Source of the DNA: Lysobacter enzymogenes | GTDB lineage: Bacteria > Pseudomonadota > Gammaproteobacteria > Xanthomonadales > Xanthomonadaceae | Direction of reading: 5' to 3' | NCBI RefSeq assembly: GCF_023617245.1 | Contig: NZ_CP067396.1 | Location: 1,798,001-1,862,000, forward strand | DNA length: 64,000 bases | Part shown: in pieces, positions 1-10,954 of the stretch | How positions within the stretch are numbered: position 1 is the first letter of the stretch | How the letters are laid out: the number at the start of each line of letters is the position of its first letter | Notes under the pieces: model-generated | Databases searched by the model: none | Told to the model about the DNA's origin: nothing | Seen by the model: only the letters and a program-made list of their open reading frames with translations | Program-made: the position numbers and the translations under genes

Positions 1-653
1 AGCTTTTCGCCGGTGACCGGATGGGTGGCCACGCCCTGGCAGACTTGGCCGGTGCGCAGGGTTTCCTCGTCGAGCCACTCGTGCTCGATGCCGGCGCTGT
101 CGCAGAACCGCGCCACCTCGGCCTTGTCGTCGGTTTGGAACACCGTTTCCCACGGCAGGTCGACATAGGGACGGTAGTGGCGCACGTACTTGACTTGGCG
201 ATGTTCGAACTCGTCCATCAGCCCGGCGCCGATCGCCTGGGTGGCCTCGCGCATGGACGCGATCGGGGTGGCGCCGCCGACGTCGGCCGGGGTCAGGCAG
301 CAGAACGCCACCAGCATCGGCCAGTCGCGCTGGTAGGCGTTTTCGCAATGCAGGGGGATTTCCTGCGATTGCGGGAATTCGGTCGCGGTGAACACGCCGC
401 CGCCCAGCGACGTGCGCGGGGTCGAGCGATAGGTGTAGTTGAGCCGCGCGTTGCCGATCTGGTCGGCGACCGCGCCGAACTTCTCCACGCTGTCGACCGC
501 GAATCCGCGGAACAGCAGGGCGCCGTGTTCGAGCAAGTCGTCTTTGATCTCGCTCGCGCGCTCGGCCAGCAGCGCGGCGAGATCGCAATGGGCATGGGCG
601 GGCGTGACCAGCACAGGAGCGGGCACGTCGCCGTCCAGCCGCTTTCTATTCAT
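1..653 (-). CDS. TauD/SyrP-like Fe(II)/2-oxoglutarate oxygenase (3' part outside the window)
   Basis: The gene runs off the left border, so only about 217 N-terminal residues are visible. The segment EIPLHCENAYQRDWP matches the TauD/SyrP metal-binding pattern H-x-D/E (here H-C-E), and it follows the family's typical TEFPQS lead-in. The distal His and the 2OG-binding Arg lie beyond the border. SyrP-type members hydroxylate Asp or Asn bound to non-ribosomal peptide synthetases. The next gene upstream on the same strand is an ABC exporter, so a tailoring role in a peptide-antibiotic cluster to the left is inferred. Two in-frame ATGs exist (659 and 653); 653 is preferred because an AGG lies 9 nt upstream of it but only 3 nt from the other. 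Substrate unknown. Confidence 0.8.
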   Translation of the reverse strand, partial: MNRKRLDGDVPAPVLVTPAHAHCDLAALLAERASEIKDDLLEHGALLFRGFAVDSVEKFGAVADQIGNARLNYTYRSTPRTSLGGGVFTATEFPQSQEIPLHCENAYQRDWPMLVAFCCLTPADVGGATPIASMREATQAIGAGLMDEFEHRQVKYVRHYRPYVDLPWETVFQTDDKAEVARFCDSAGIEHEWLDEETLRTGQVCQGVATHPVTGEK

Positions 654-854
654 GTCCATATGCCTACCGGAAGTAAGTGAAGATTTCGAGGAAAAAGCGG
701 CCACTCGACGCGGCCCTCGCGGGAGGGGCGTCTGGCTCTGGTCTGTATGCGGACCGCGTTTCAGCTGCGGCGCGCGAGGCGTCGCGACGGCGCGCGGTCC
801 TGTGGGGGCGGGCGAAAAGGCGCGTGGATCATCGAAGGAATCGGAGCCCGGGGC

Positions 855-2624
<1,770 letters not shown>

Positions 2625-3361
2625 TGTTTGGCCTTGATCGCGGAACGCGGCGAAAGTAGCAAGGCCACGCAATATCGATTGTGTTGCGATGCACGTATTG
2701 CGGTAAACGCGATCCAAATGCCGTTGTACGGATACGAACGCGATGCGAATGCGTCATGCGGATGACGCGGGAACGACGCGTGCGTGGCCGCCGCATTTCA
2801 CGGAAATTTACGGGTTATGGCGAAAGACGGACAGGTCATCGGATCTCGACCGCAAAGCGCGTCACAGCCGCGATGACATTCGTCATGCGCGTGATGGTGA
2901 CAACAGGACAGGTAGCGCTTCGCGCATGCGGACAGGCTCGATTCGCGAGCGCATGCGGCGATGCGCAGACAAGTCGCGCTGCGTCGAACACGCGAGTTCA
3001 GCTGTCCTTCGGGGTAGTGAAGACGCATGGCCTGCATTCATGCCGATGAACCAGTCACTGCGGACGGCGCTGCGCATTCGCTCGAGGCATCGCGCTGGCG
3101 CGAGTTCTTGCCGGGATCGAAATCGATGATGGTGCGCGACGAAAAATTGCGCCGATGGGCAAGGCCGGTTCGCGCCGGCCCCAGCCTGCGAAAGCGTAAC
3201 CGCGCCGGTCGAATTTCCTGTGTTTCGCGCGGATTGCGCGACCATTCGCGCGAACGATGCATTTCGGCAGCCCCGTCGGCTTGGGCTGCGCGAGAGCTTT
3301 ATCCGGATTTTCGCGGACTAAGGCCGATCGCGGCCAGGTGCGGCGCGGACCGCAGTGCGCC
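2625..3361. other. Intergenic region, no gene recognised
   Basis: This 737-bp stretch separates the ABC exporter start from the lipoprotein 3' end; both genes are on the minus strand. Short open frames on both strands are arginine-rich, overlap each other and lack convincing ribosome binding sites. The part next to the exporter (about 2640-2750) is less GC-rich than its surroundings and probably carries the exporter promoter. I could not identify a convincing -35/-10 pair. Confidence 0.5.
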
Positions 3362-5059
3362 TCAGTCGCCGCGCTGCGTCGCCAGGCTGTCCCAGATCCG
3401 GCCCTCGCGTTGTGCGGCGGTGGTGACCGCTTCCACCGCCGGTTCGCCCAGGCGATCGCGCAGTTGCTGCAGATACAAGCTGCGCGGCGCGACCGCGCGG
3501 CCGGCGGATTCGACGATCCCCGCCGGTTCCTCGGGCGGAAACTTCGCCGCGCCTGTCGCGCCCGCCGGGCCCACCGCCCAGTTCATCGCGAACGGCGGCG
3601 CCTGCACCAGGTAGTGCGGGTGCTCGACGTTCCAGAACAACTGCTGCGCGCCGGCCCAGCCGTGCCCGGTTCCGCTGGCGCGCCGGTTCTGCGCGCGCAG
3701 CAGGCCGCCGCGGGTGTTGTCGTACAAGGTGCCGGTGGCCCAGCGGTGGTGCGGACCGCTGTCGTTGTTGGCGTTCGCCGCGACGCAGTCCAGGAACACG
3801 TTGGGGCCGGGCACCTGCGCGCCGGTGACGAAGGTGTGGCGGCCGCCTTCGCCGTAGCAGCGCTGGGTCAAGTTGAAGGCGGAGTTGCCCTCGTAGACGA
3901 ACACGTAGCGGCGCACGCCTTCGCTCTCGCCGTAGCGCGGATCCAGGTAGGCCAGATCCTCGAAGGTGTTGAAGTGGGCGCCGTTGTGGGTGGCGAAGCC
4001 GTGCGAGACGTAGCGGACGGCGACATTGCGGACCCAGGAGTCGCGCACCGCGGCGAAGCGCACCGCGGTGTAGGGCCCGGTGTCGGGCGTGCCTCGCGCG
4101 ATGCCGGTCGCGGGATCGCCTTCCAGGCGCAGGTCTTCGATGCCGGCCTGGGCGATGCGGCGCGGGTCGGTACGATAGACGTAGCCGCCGCCGAAGCGCG
4201 CGTCGATGGCATCGACGATGGACGCGTCGAGACTGAGCGTGTTGCCATGCACGGCGGTGACTACGCGCTCGTAGTGCATGACATAGTCCGACGCCTGCCA
4301 GCCGTAGCGGGCGGTGTCGATGCCCTCGGCGCCGGTCCAGGCGGCATTGGGTTCGCGGACTACGGCGATGCGGTCGCCGGTCTGATAGCCGGCGGCGGAG
4401 CCGACCTCGATGCGCATCGCGCCGACCGGCACGTAGGCCGCCGCGATGGCGGTGCGGCGAGGCTGCTGCGCGGCCCGCGGCACGGCCGCTTCGCGGTCGC
4501 CCACTTCGACGATCCTGCCTTGCCGCGCGGCGATGGTGGAACGCAGGACGGTGCCGTCCGCGCCGCGGCCTTCGCCGCGCAACACCACGCCGCCGACGCG
4601 GATCGCGAGGGTGTCGCTCAGCGTGTATCGCCCGCGGCGCAGCAGCACCGCGCCGCGCAAGCCGCGATGGTCGGCCGGCAGCGCGGCGACCGCGTCGATC
4701 GCCGCCTGGATGCGCGGGTGGTCGTCGCCGCTGCCGTCGCCGGGCGCGATGGTCGCGCGCACCGGAATGCTGTCGCGCGCGGGCAAGGCGACGCCGCCGC
4801 CCATGTAGCCGGCGCGCGAGAAATCCGGAACGATGTTGCGCGCCCGAGCGGCGCCGCGGTCGCGGTAGAGACCGTAGCGCAGGCGTTTTCCGTCTTCGTC
4901 CATGGCGGCCAAGGGCGCGTTCGCGCGTCGGTCGAGCGGGCGTCCGAATTCGTTCGCGCCGGCGTCCGCGGACTCGTGCGCCAAGCCTCTCGCGCCGCAG
5001 CCGGCCAGGGCGCACAGAAGCGAAAACGCGAGGTGTCGGGGCAGGGGAGCCAGGCGCAT
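3362..5059 (-). CDS. Exported lipoprotein with pectate-lyase-3-like right-handed beta-helix
   Basis: Protein of 565 residues. A hydrophobic N-terminus ends in the lipobox L-A-G-C at residues 18-21, so it should be a lipoprotein. The segment DDHPRIQAAIDAVAALP, followed by GAVLLRRGRYTLSDTL and VGGVVLRGEG, is the classic start of a pectate-lyase-3 beta-helix: an N-terminal capping helix, then the first coils. Later segments (YVSHGFATHNGAHFNTFEDL, NANNDSGPHHRWATGTLYDN) are consistent with further coils. Such folds are found in polysaccharide lyases, GH28-like hydrolases and epimerases. No catalytic set is clear enough to name a reaction. It is followed at 295 bp by a divergent gene. Substrate unknown; a surface or periplasmic role on acidic polysaccharide is the best guess. 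Confidence 0.7.
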   Translation of the reverse strand: MRLAPLPRHLAFSLLCALAGCGARGLAHESADAGANEFGRPLDRRANAPLAAMDEDGKRLRYGLYRDRGAARARNIVPDFSRAGYMGGGVALPARDSIPVRATIAPGDGSGDDHPRIQAAIDAVAALPADHRGLRGAVLLRRGRYTLSDTLAIRVGGVVLRGEGRGADGTVLRSTIAARQGRIVEVGDREAAVPRAAQQPRRTAIAAAYVPVGAMRIEVGSAAGYQTGDRIAVVREPNAAWTGAEGIDTARYGWQASDYVMHYERVVTAVHGNTLSLDASIVDAIDARFGGGYVYRTDPRRIAQAGIEDLRLEGDPATGIARGTPDTGPYTAVRFAAVRDSWVRNVAVRYVSHGFATHNGAHFNTFEDLAYLDPRYGESEGVRRYVFVYEGNSAFNLTQRCYGEGGRHTFVTGAQVPGPNVFLDCVAANANNDSGPHHRWATGTLYDNTRGGLLRAQNRRASGTGHGWAGAQQLFWNVEHPHYLVQAPPFAMNWAVGPAGATGAAKFPPEEPAGIVESAGRAVAPRSLYLQQLRDRLGEPAVEAVTTAAQREGRIWDSLATQRGD

Positions 5060-5354
5060 GCAGCGTCGTTCCGGGTTGCGAAGCGGGTGATGGCGGGCGC
5101 GCGATCGGCGTCGCGGTGCGCGCCGCTCCCGACCGTAATCGGTTCGCGCGAGCAGGCAAGTACATTGGCGCTCGCGGCGCGGGTCGGGGCGGAGAATTAG
5201 ACCACGCGCCGCGGACTTTGCGGGACGCGGTGCGACACCCCGACGCTTGCGCGCAGCGCTCGCGACCGCGCGTGCGGGCAGGCGCGCGGCGGCTTCACGC
5301 CTCCGCGCTGCCGCCGTTCCTAGCTTTCAGACCCTGGCCGCGGAGGACCGGCGC

Positions 5355-5957
5355 ATGTGCATGTGGATCATGGTGGGACTGGATGAGTGGATCGTCGTCG
5401 ATGGACGCGGCAAACGGCAGGACTGGCCGGTGCGGCCGCCGCTCGCGGCGGAGGTGACGGCGAGCCTGGCGACCCACGGCCTGAGCGGCTGCGTCGCGGT
5501 GGCGTTGGGCTGGAGCAGCGGCCACATCGGCCTGGCCCACGTCTTTTCCGGCTGCACCGATGGTCAGGGCCAACCGCCGGGGCCGGACACCTGGAACGGC
5601 CCGGGCGGTTACCTGGAGCGGCTCGAACACGCGTTGGACGCGAGCCAGGCGGCGATCCCCGGCGCGTCGCAGGACCGCTACCGCGACGCGATGCTGGTCT
5701 ATTCCGAGGACACGCCCACGCGCACCGTCGAATTGCTGGAGCAGTGGTTGCGCGGAAAAGGTTTCGCGGTCTCGCGCGATGCCGGCCAAGGCGGCCGCGA
5801 TGTGATCGCCGGGCGCACGCAGGGCGAGGACATGAGCGTGGTCGGCAGCGGCATGCATGCGCAGTACTTCGTTTCTTCCGACCTGCACTACGGCGCGGGC
5901 GGGCATATGACAGTGTGCGAAGCCTTGTCGAAGCGGGCCATGCCGGCGGATCGCTAG
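5355..5957 (+). CDS. Candidate BLF1/CNF1-fold glutamine deamidase (toxin-like)
   Basis: Predicted protein of 200 residues starting at ATG 5355, which has GGAGG 8 nt upstream. Upstream in-frame sequence is Arg/Ala-rich and is not used. Residues 40-46 read T-H-G-L-S-G-C, matching the Thr-x-x-Leu-Ser-Gly-Cys pattern of Burkholderia lethal factor 1 (Thr88/Cys94) and the LSGC of CNF1-type toxins. Candidate third residues are His57 (11 after the Cys) and His62 (16 after). In BLF1, CNF1 and CheD the His is about 12, 15 and 17 residues downstream. Length is close to BLF1 (211 aa). No signal peptide is seen, so delivery would need another route, or it acts inside the producer. No neighbouring immunity gene is obvious. 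The alternative is an uncharacterised CheD-like protein. The motif match is seen; the activity is inferred. Confidence 0.55.
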   Translation: MCMWIMVGLDEWIVVDGRGKRQDWPVRPPLAAEVTASLATHGLSGCVAVALGWSSGHIGLAHVFSGCTDGQGQPPGPDTWNGPGGYLERLEHALDASQAAIPGASQDRYRDAMLVYSEDTPTRTVELLEQWLRGKGFAVSRDAGQGGRDVIAGRTQGEDMSVVGSGMHAQYFVSSDLHYGAGGHMTVCEALSKRAMPADR

Positions 5958-6108
5958 CGTAACCGCGCCCGCTGCGCCCGCCGCGACGACAGCGGCGGCC
6001 CCCGCGGGTGCGTCGCGATCTTCGGGCGTGATGCCGTTCCGCGACGTGCGTGCGCGAACCGACGATCATGGCGACTCATCGGAACGTTCCCCAGCAAGGA
6101 GGTTGACC

Positions 6109-7326
6109 ATGCCGCACGCGTCTGTCCGCGCATCCGCGCTATCGATCCTGGGCCTGCTCGCGCTGAGCGCGCACACCGCGCATGCGCGCCCGCCCGCGGC
6201 GCCGGCCGAGCGGGCTTCGAACCCGGGCGCGGGCGTAGTTGCGGCCGTGCCGCGCGACGCCGAGGTTTCGCCGGATCGGGCGAGGCGACAGTGGCGGGCG
6301 CAGCGCGACGCCGTCGCCGGCGAAGCCGCCGCGCGCCGCGCGCTCGGCGAGGATTTCGCCGGTTCCTGGATCGAGAGCGGGCCCGGCGGCGGTTATCGCC
6401 TGATCGTGGCCAGTGCGGGCGCCGCGCGCGCGAACGTCGCGGGCGTGGAGATCCGCCCGGTGGCGCGCAACTGGCGCCGGTTGCAGGCGTCCAAGCAGCG
6501 TTTGGACCAGGCGCTGCAATCGCGCCGGCCCGGTCTGCACAAGCCGTTGACCGGCCTGTACACCTGGCACATCGATCCGGCCAGCAACCGCGTGGTGGTG
6601 CGCATCGCCCGCGATGCGCAGGCGCAGGCGGTCGATTTCGTCGCCGCCAGCGGCGCCGACGCCGACGCGTTGCGTTTCGAGTACCTGGACGGCGCGCCGC
6701 AGACCACCAACTGGATCTTCGGCGGGCTGTCGTACATCACCGCGTACGGCGGCGGCTGCACCGCGGGCTTCGTCGCCTACAAGGCCGGCGTCCCCGGCGT
6801 GGTGACCGCCGGGCACTGCGGCAAGGCGCCGGACCGGATCGACGTGGACTGGTCCGGCATCGGCCGCACGCCGTTCGGCCAGTTCGTGCATTCGCGCTTC
6901 CCGACCGCCGACCGCGGTTGGATCGCCTCGTCGAGTTCGTTCGCCGTGTCCCCGCAGATCTACGACTGGGCCGGCAACTACATCACCGTCAAGGGTTCGA
7001 TCGAAGCGCCGGTGGGCGCGACGGTGTGCCGCGCGGGACCGAAGACCGGCTATCGCTGCGGACAGATCACCGCCAAGCAGGTCACCGTCAACTATCCGCA
7101 AGGCGCGGTCTACGGCATGACCGAGAGCAACGCCTGCTCCGGCTTCGGCGATTCCGGCGGGCCGTGGATCGACGGCGGCGGGCAGGCGCAGGGCATCCAG
7201 TCCGGCAACCAGGGCAATTCCAGCGCGGGCCACAACTGCGACGCGCCGGCGGCGCAGCGCAAGTCCTGGTTCGATCCGCTCAATTCGATCCTCGGCGAAT
7301 ACGGCCTGGTGTTGACCACGGGCTGA
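6109..7326 (+). CDS. Alpha-lytic-protease-like secreted serine protease precursor (S1E)
   Basis: Prepro-protease of 405 residues. A signal peptide ends near AHTAHA (about residue 26), followed by a pro-region of roughly 180 residues, which in this family is a folding chaperone. The mature domain begins near the NWIFGGLSYIT segment. The catalytic triad is visible: His236 in TAGHC, Asp268 in TADRGW and Ser349 in GDSGGPW. Family members cleave after small residues and are secreted by Lysobacter to lyse other microbes. The start at ATG 6109 is set by a strong AAGGAGG. An upstream in-frame ATG at 6028 is ignored because the signal peptide would be buried. A perfect terminator hairpin follows at 7392. 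Confidence 0.93.
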   Translation: MPHASVRASALSILGLLALSAHTAHARPPAAPAERASNPGAGVVAAVPRDAEVSPDRARRQWRAQRDAVAGEAAARRALGEDFAGSWIESGPGGGYRLIVASAGAARANVAGVEIRPVARNWRRLQASKQRLDQALQSRRPGLHKPLTGLYTWHIDPASNRVVVRIARDAQAQAVDFVAASGADADALRFEYLDGAPQTTNWIFGGLSYITAYGGGCTAGFVAYKAGVPGVVTAGHCGKAPDRIDVDWSGIGRTPFGQFVHSRFPTADRGWIASSSSFAVSPQIYDWAGNYITVKGSIEAPVGATVCRAGPKTGYRCGQITAKQVTVNYPQGAVYGMTESNACSGFGDSGGPWIDGGGQAQGIQSGNQGNSSAGHNCDAPAAQRKSWFDPLNSILGEYGLVLTTG

Positions 7327-7391
7327 GCGCGGCGCCGCCGGCGGATCGGTCCGGTGGCCGGGCCGGTCCGGCGACAAGATCGGGACCCAAC

Positions 7392-7422
7392 GACGGAAGG
7401 CGCGCGCCTTCCGTCTTTTTTT
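7392..7422 (+). terminator. Rho-independent terminator of the protease gene
   Basis: A 24-nt perfect palindrome (7392-7415, arms GACGGAAGGCGC and its complement) is followed directly by seven T. It lies 66 bp past the protease stop codon. Confidence 0.9.
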
Positions 7423-7650
7423 GCGCGCGCCGGCGTTGCGAACGGCGATCCGCATGCGATCCCCGGAACCGTCCGGCGACCGCCGCGGCCGTGCGCGCCC
7501 GCGCGTCCGCTAACGGTATACGCCAGTCCGCGGCGATGCCGCACGTCGCCTCGCAGCAGCGCCGCCGCGCGTTCCATGCTGCGCCGCGACAATAAAAGCG
7601 GCCGGGAAAACGCTTTTTCCATGACTGCGATTCCATTTTTGTCCCGATAA

Positions 7651-7679
7651 TTGACAGCGCTGTCATGCGCGTGCCAAAT
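7651..7679 (+). promoter_or_regulatory. LacI-type operator overlapping a -35 element upstream of the TonB receptor operon
   Basis: TGACAGCGCTGTCA (7652-7665) is a perfect 14-bp palindrome with the central CG pair typical of LacI-family operators. It overlaps a consensus-like -35 TTGACA at 7651-7656; a weak -10 (CCAAAT) follows at 17 bp. It lies about 90 bp upstream of the receptor start. A repressor bound here would block RNA polymerase. No LacI-family gene is in the window. The rest of the 7327-7752 gap holds the protease terminator and no gene. Confidence 0.65.
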
Positions 7680-7752
7680 CGGCCCCCATCAGTCCGGGGG
7701 CGGGCAGACCCGCCCGCCTACGCATCGTGAGAGATCCTGGGGAGGAATTTCG

Positions 7753-10700
7753 ATGAAGCAAACGCGCGGCGCCTTGCGGCGCTCGGTGTTGACGTCCGCA
7801 ATGCTGCTGGCGCTGGGCCAGCCGGTGTACGCGCAGAGCGGCGCATCCGCGGCCGGGGCCGACGCCCAGGCGGCCGCGCAAAGCCGTCCCGGCGCCGCCG
7901 ACGACGCGCGCACGCTCGACACCGTCGTGGTCACCGGCATCAAGGGCAGCCTGACCTCGTCGATGAACCTCAAGCGCGACGCCGAGGGCATCGTCGACGG
8001 CATCGTCGCCGAGGACATCGGCAAGTTCCCCGACACCAACCTGGCCGAGGCGCTGCAGCGCATCAGCGGCGTGTCGATCGACCGCAACGCCGGCGAAGGC
8101 TCGCGGGTGACCGTGCGCGGCGTCGGCCCCGACTTCAACATGGTCCTGCTCAACGGCCGGCAGATGCCGACCTCGACCGGCAGCCGCGCGTTCGAGTTCA
8201 GCGATCTGGCCGCCGAATCGATCTCGGCGGTGGAGGTCTACAAGACCAGCCGCGCCAGCACGCCCGCCGGCGGCATCGGCGCGACGATCAACATCAAGAC
8301 CGCGCGGCCGCTGGACAATCCCGGGCTGCACGCCAACGTCGGCGTCAAGGGCATCTGGGACACCTCCGACGACGACCTGCCCGGCGACCTGAAGGGCGAT
8401 TCGGTCACCCCCGACGCCTCGGGCATCTTCAGCGCGACCTCGGCCGACGGCCGCTTCGGCATCGGCCTGAGCGCCAACTACCTCAAGCGCGAATCCGGCT
8501 CGGCGTCGGCGTTCGTCGCGTCCGGCAACGGCTGGCGGCCGTTCATCGACACCCCGCTGGCCAGCGGCGAAGGCTCGGGCTCGGCGCTGCCGCTGCCGGG
8601 CCAGCCGGGCTCGGAGAACATCACCGACCGGCCCGGTCCGAACGACGTCTACTCGATGCCGCAGAGCCTGGGCTACAGCGTCAACTCGGTCAAACGCGAG
8701 CGCCTCAACGGCCAGCTGACCCTGCAGTGGGCGCCGACCGACAACCTCACCACCACCCTCGACTACACCTATTCGCAGAACAAGATCGAGCAGATGCGCC
8801 ACGACATGTCGGTGTGGCTCAACTTCACCCCGGGCCTGAGCTCGTGGACGAAGGGCTCGGGTTCCTCGCCGCTGGTCTACGACGAGCGCTACAACGGCCT
8901 GTCCGACTTCGCCAACGGCGCCGGCAAGAGCGCGATCAAGCGCGAGAACAAATCAGTCGGCCTCAACGTCGACTGGCGCGTGAGCGACGACTTCAAGCTC
9001 AACTTCGACTACCACCGCTCCACCGCCGATTCCTCGCCCGACAGCCCCTACGGCTCGAACAACACCCTGGCCAGCGCCGGCTTCTTCCGCGCCGGCAACA
9101 CCATCGATTTCAGCCGCGACTTCCCGGTGCTGACCCTGCACCTGCCCAACGGCATGAGCGCGATCGACCCGGCGCAGATGCTGGTGACCGGCTCGGTGTT
9201 CCGCAACGAGCGCGAGCGCGCCGAGATCGAGCAGTTCCAGGCCAGCGGCGAGTACCAGTTCGAGGGGTATTCCAAGCTCAACTTCGGCGTCGGCTCGACC
9301 GACTACAAGAACCGCTCGGCCTTCACCCACGTCCAGCTCGACACCTGGGGCGGCGCGACCAGCCCGAACGACTACCCCGATTCGGTGTGGCGGCTCGCGC
9401 ACATGGGCGACTACTTCCGCGGCGTGAGCGGCGCCAACGATCCGCGCTTCACCGACGCGTTCTTCGTGTTCGACTTCGACCGCGTGCGCCAGCTGGCCGA
9501 GGACGCCTGGGTCGCCAGCGGCAAGGGCGTGCGCGACGACTACCGCGCTTCGTTCGACTACACCGGCGCGCCGGTGCCCGGCAGCGCCGCCAACCGCACC
9601 GTCGGCGACAGCCGCGTGCGCGAGGAATCGCGCAGCTTCTACGTGCAGTGGAGCAATACCTTCGACTGGAAGCTGCCGGTGCACGTGGCCGGCGGCGTGC
9701 GCTACGAGCGCACCAAGGTCAAGGCCTCCGCGTTGCAGCCGGCGCCGGTGGGCATCGACTGGATCGCCGCCAACGAGTTCGTCATCCGCTACGCCGGCTC
9801 GCAGTTCCGCGAGCTCGACGGCGACTACAAGTACTGGCTGCCGAGCCTGGACGTGGCGATCGACCTCAACGACAGCATGAAGCTGCGCGCCAGCTACGGC
9901 GAGTCGATCGGCCGGCCGAACTGGACCAACCTCAACCCGGCGCTGAGCGTCGGCGGCCAGGCGCGGTTCGACGGCGGCGGCGGCGGCGCGGGCAATCCGG
10001 CGCTCAAGCCGCTGGAATCGCGCAACTTCGACCTGTCCTACGAGTGGTACTACGGCGAATCCAGCTACCTGTCGGTCGGCTATTTCCGCAAGAAGATCGA
10101 CAACTTCATCGCCGACCAGGTCAGCCGGCAGAGCCCGTACCCGGATCTGCACACGCCCTCCGGCGGCAACTACTGGAACCAGGCCATCGCCGCCGGCGGC
10201 TGCGCCAGCACCGACCGGCCGTGCATCCGCAACTACATCCTCAACACCTACAACGGCCAGCCCGGGGTGGTGAAGACCGGCGTGGACTCCAACGGTTTCG
10301 CCACCGGCAGCATCAGCGGCCTGCCCGGCGATCCGGTGCTGGCGTTCAACATCACCCAGCCGGTCAACAACCGCGCCGATACGCTCGACGGCTGGGAGTT
10401 CAACGTCCAGCACGTGTTCGGCCAATCCGGCTTCGGCCTCGCCGCCAACTACACCATCGTCGACTCGGGCCTGACCTACAAGAACGGCAGCCTCGGCACC
10501 CAGTTCGCGATGACCGGCCTGAGCGATTCGGCCAACGTGGTCGCGTTCTACGAAAAGGGCCCGTGGCAGGCGCGCGCGGCCTACAACTGGCGCGACGAGT
10601 TCCTGACCGCGCTCGGCGACGGCAAGGGCGCCAACCCGATCTACGTCGAGGCGTACGGGCAGCTCGACATGAACGTCAGCTACGCGGTCTCGGACAATCT

Positions 10701-10830
10701 GGTGCTGACCCTGGAAGGCATCAACGTGACCGACGAGACCATGCGCACGCGCGGGCGCAACAAGCGCCAGCTGTACTCGTTCGACCAGTACGGGCCGCGC
10801 TACATGTTCGGGGTGCGCTACAAGTTCTGA
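7753..10830 (+). CDS. TonB-dependent outer-membrane receptor (carbohydrate type)
   Basis: Receptor of 1025 residues: signal peptide ending near QPVYAQ (residue 28), a TonB-box-like LDTVVVTG at residues 55-62, a plug domain with KFPDTNLAEALQRISGVSIDR and VTVRGVGPDFNMVLLNGRQ, then a long beta-barrel ending in the aromatic terminus MFGVRYKF. The plug sequence and the more than 1000-residue size are typical of the xanthomonad/Caulobacter receptors that import oligosaccharides. The start at ATG 7753 has GGAGG 7 nt upstream. It heads a same-strand run with SapC, cupin-8, GH5 and glucokinase genes, so its cargo is inferred to be a beta-glucan fragment. Regulation by the palindromic operator at 7652 is likely. 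Confidence 0.93.
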   Translation: MKQTRGALRRSVLTSAMLLALGQPVYAQSGASAAGADAQAAAQSRPGAADDARTLDTVVVTGIKGSLTSSMNLKRDAEGIVDGIVAEDIGKFPDTNLAEALQRISGVSIDRNAGEGSRVTVRGVGPDFNMVLLNGRQMPTSTGSRAFEFSDLAAESISAVEVYKTSRASTPAGGIGATINIKTARPLDNPGLHANVGVKGIWDTSDDDLPGDLKGDSVTPDASGIFSATSADGRFGIGLSANYLKRESGSASAFVASGNGWRPFIDTPLASGEGSGSALPLPGQPGSENITDRPGPNDVYSMPQSLGYSVNSVKRERLNGQLTLQWAPTDNLTTTLDYTYSQNKIEQMRHDMSVWLNFTPGLSSWTKGSGSSPLVYDERYNGLSDFANGAGKSAIKRENKSVGLNVDWRVSDDFKLNFDYHRSTADSSPDSPYGSNNTLASAGFFRAGNTIDFSRDFPVLTLHLPNGMSAIDPAQMLVTGSVFRNERERAEIEQFQASGEYQFEGYSKLNFGVGSTDYKNRSAFTHVQLDTWGGATSPNDYPDSVWRLAHMGDYFRGVSGANDPRFTDAFFVFDFDRVRQLAEDAWVASGKGVRDDYRASFDYTGAPVPGSAANRTVGDSRVREESRSFYVQWSNTFDWKLPVHVAGGVRYERTKVKASALQPAPVGIDWIAANEFVIRYAGSQFRELDGDYKYWLPSLDVAIDLNDSMKLRASYGESIGRPNWTNLNPALSVGGQARFDGGGGGAGNPALKPLESRNFDLSYEWYYGESSYLSVGYFRKKIDNFIADQVSRQSPYPDLHTPSGGNYWNQAIAAGGCASTDRPCIRNYILNTYNGQPGVVKTGVDSNGFATGSISGLPGDPVLAFNITQPVNNRADTLDGWEFNVQHVFGQSGFGLAANYTIVDSGLTYKNGSLGTQFAMTGLSDSANVVAFYEKGPWQARAAYNWRDEFLTALGDGKGANPIYVEAYGQLDMNVSYAVSDNLVLTLEGINVTDETMRTRGRNKRQLYSFDQYGPRYMFGVRYKF

Positions 10831-10837
10831 CCGCGGC

Positions 10838-10877
10838 GCCCGCGCGTCCCGCGCCGCGGCGCGGGACGCGCGCGGGC
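10838..10877 (+). terminator. GC-rich stem-loop after the TonB receptor gene
   Basis: Near-perfect inverted repeat of about 18 bp per arm, with two extra bases in the right arm and no T-tract. More likely an mRNA-stabilising or attenuating hairpin that lowers expression of the downstream genes than a full terminator. Confidence 0.5.
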
Positions 10878-10954
10878 CTGCCGGGAACCCGGCGCAGAAC
10901 GCGCCCGCCGCGCCGCGGGCGCGGCCTGTGGCCGTACCGATCACGGAAACCGCG

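Noticed and set aside
2743..3614. Overlapping short open frames in the gap left of the lipoprotein
   Set aside because: Mutually overlapping on both strands, arginine-rich, no start signal.
5355..5957. Annotation as chemotaxis deamidase CheD
   Set aside because: The Cys-His spacing would also fit CheD, but the LSGC with Thr six residues before the Cys matches BLF1/CNF1 better and no chemotaxis gene is nearby. Kept only as an alternative.
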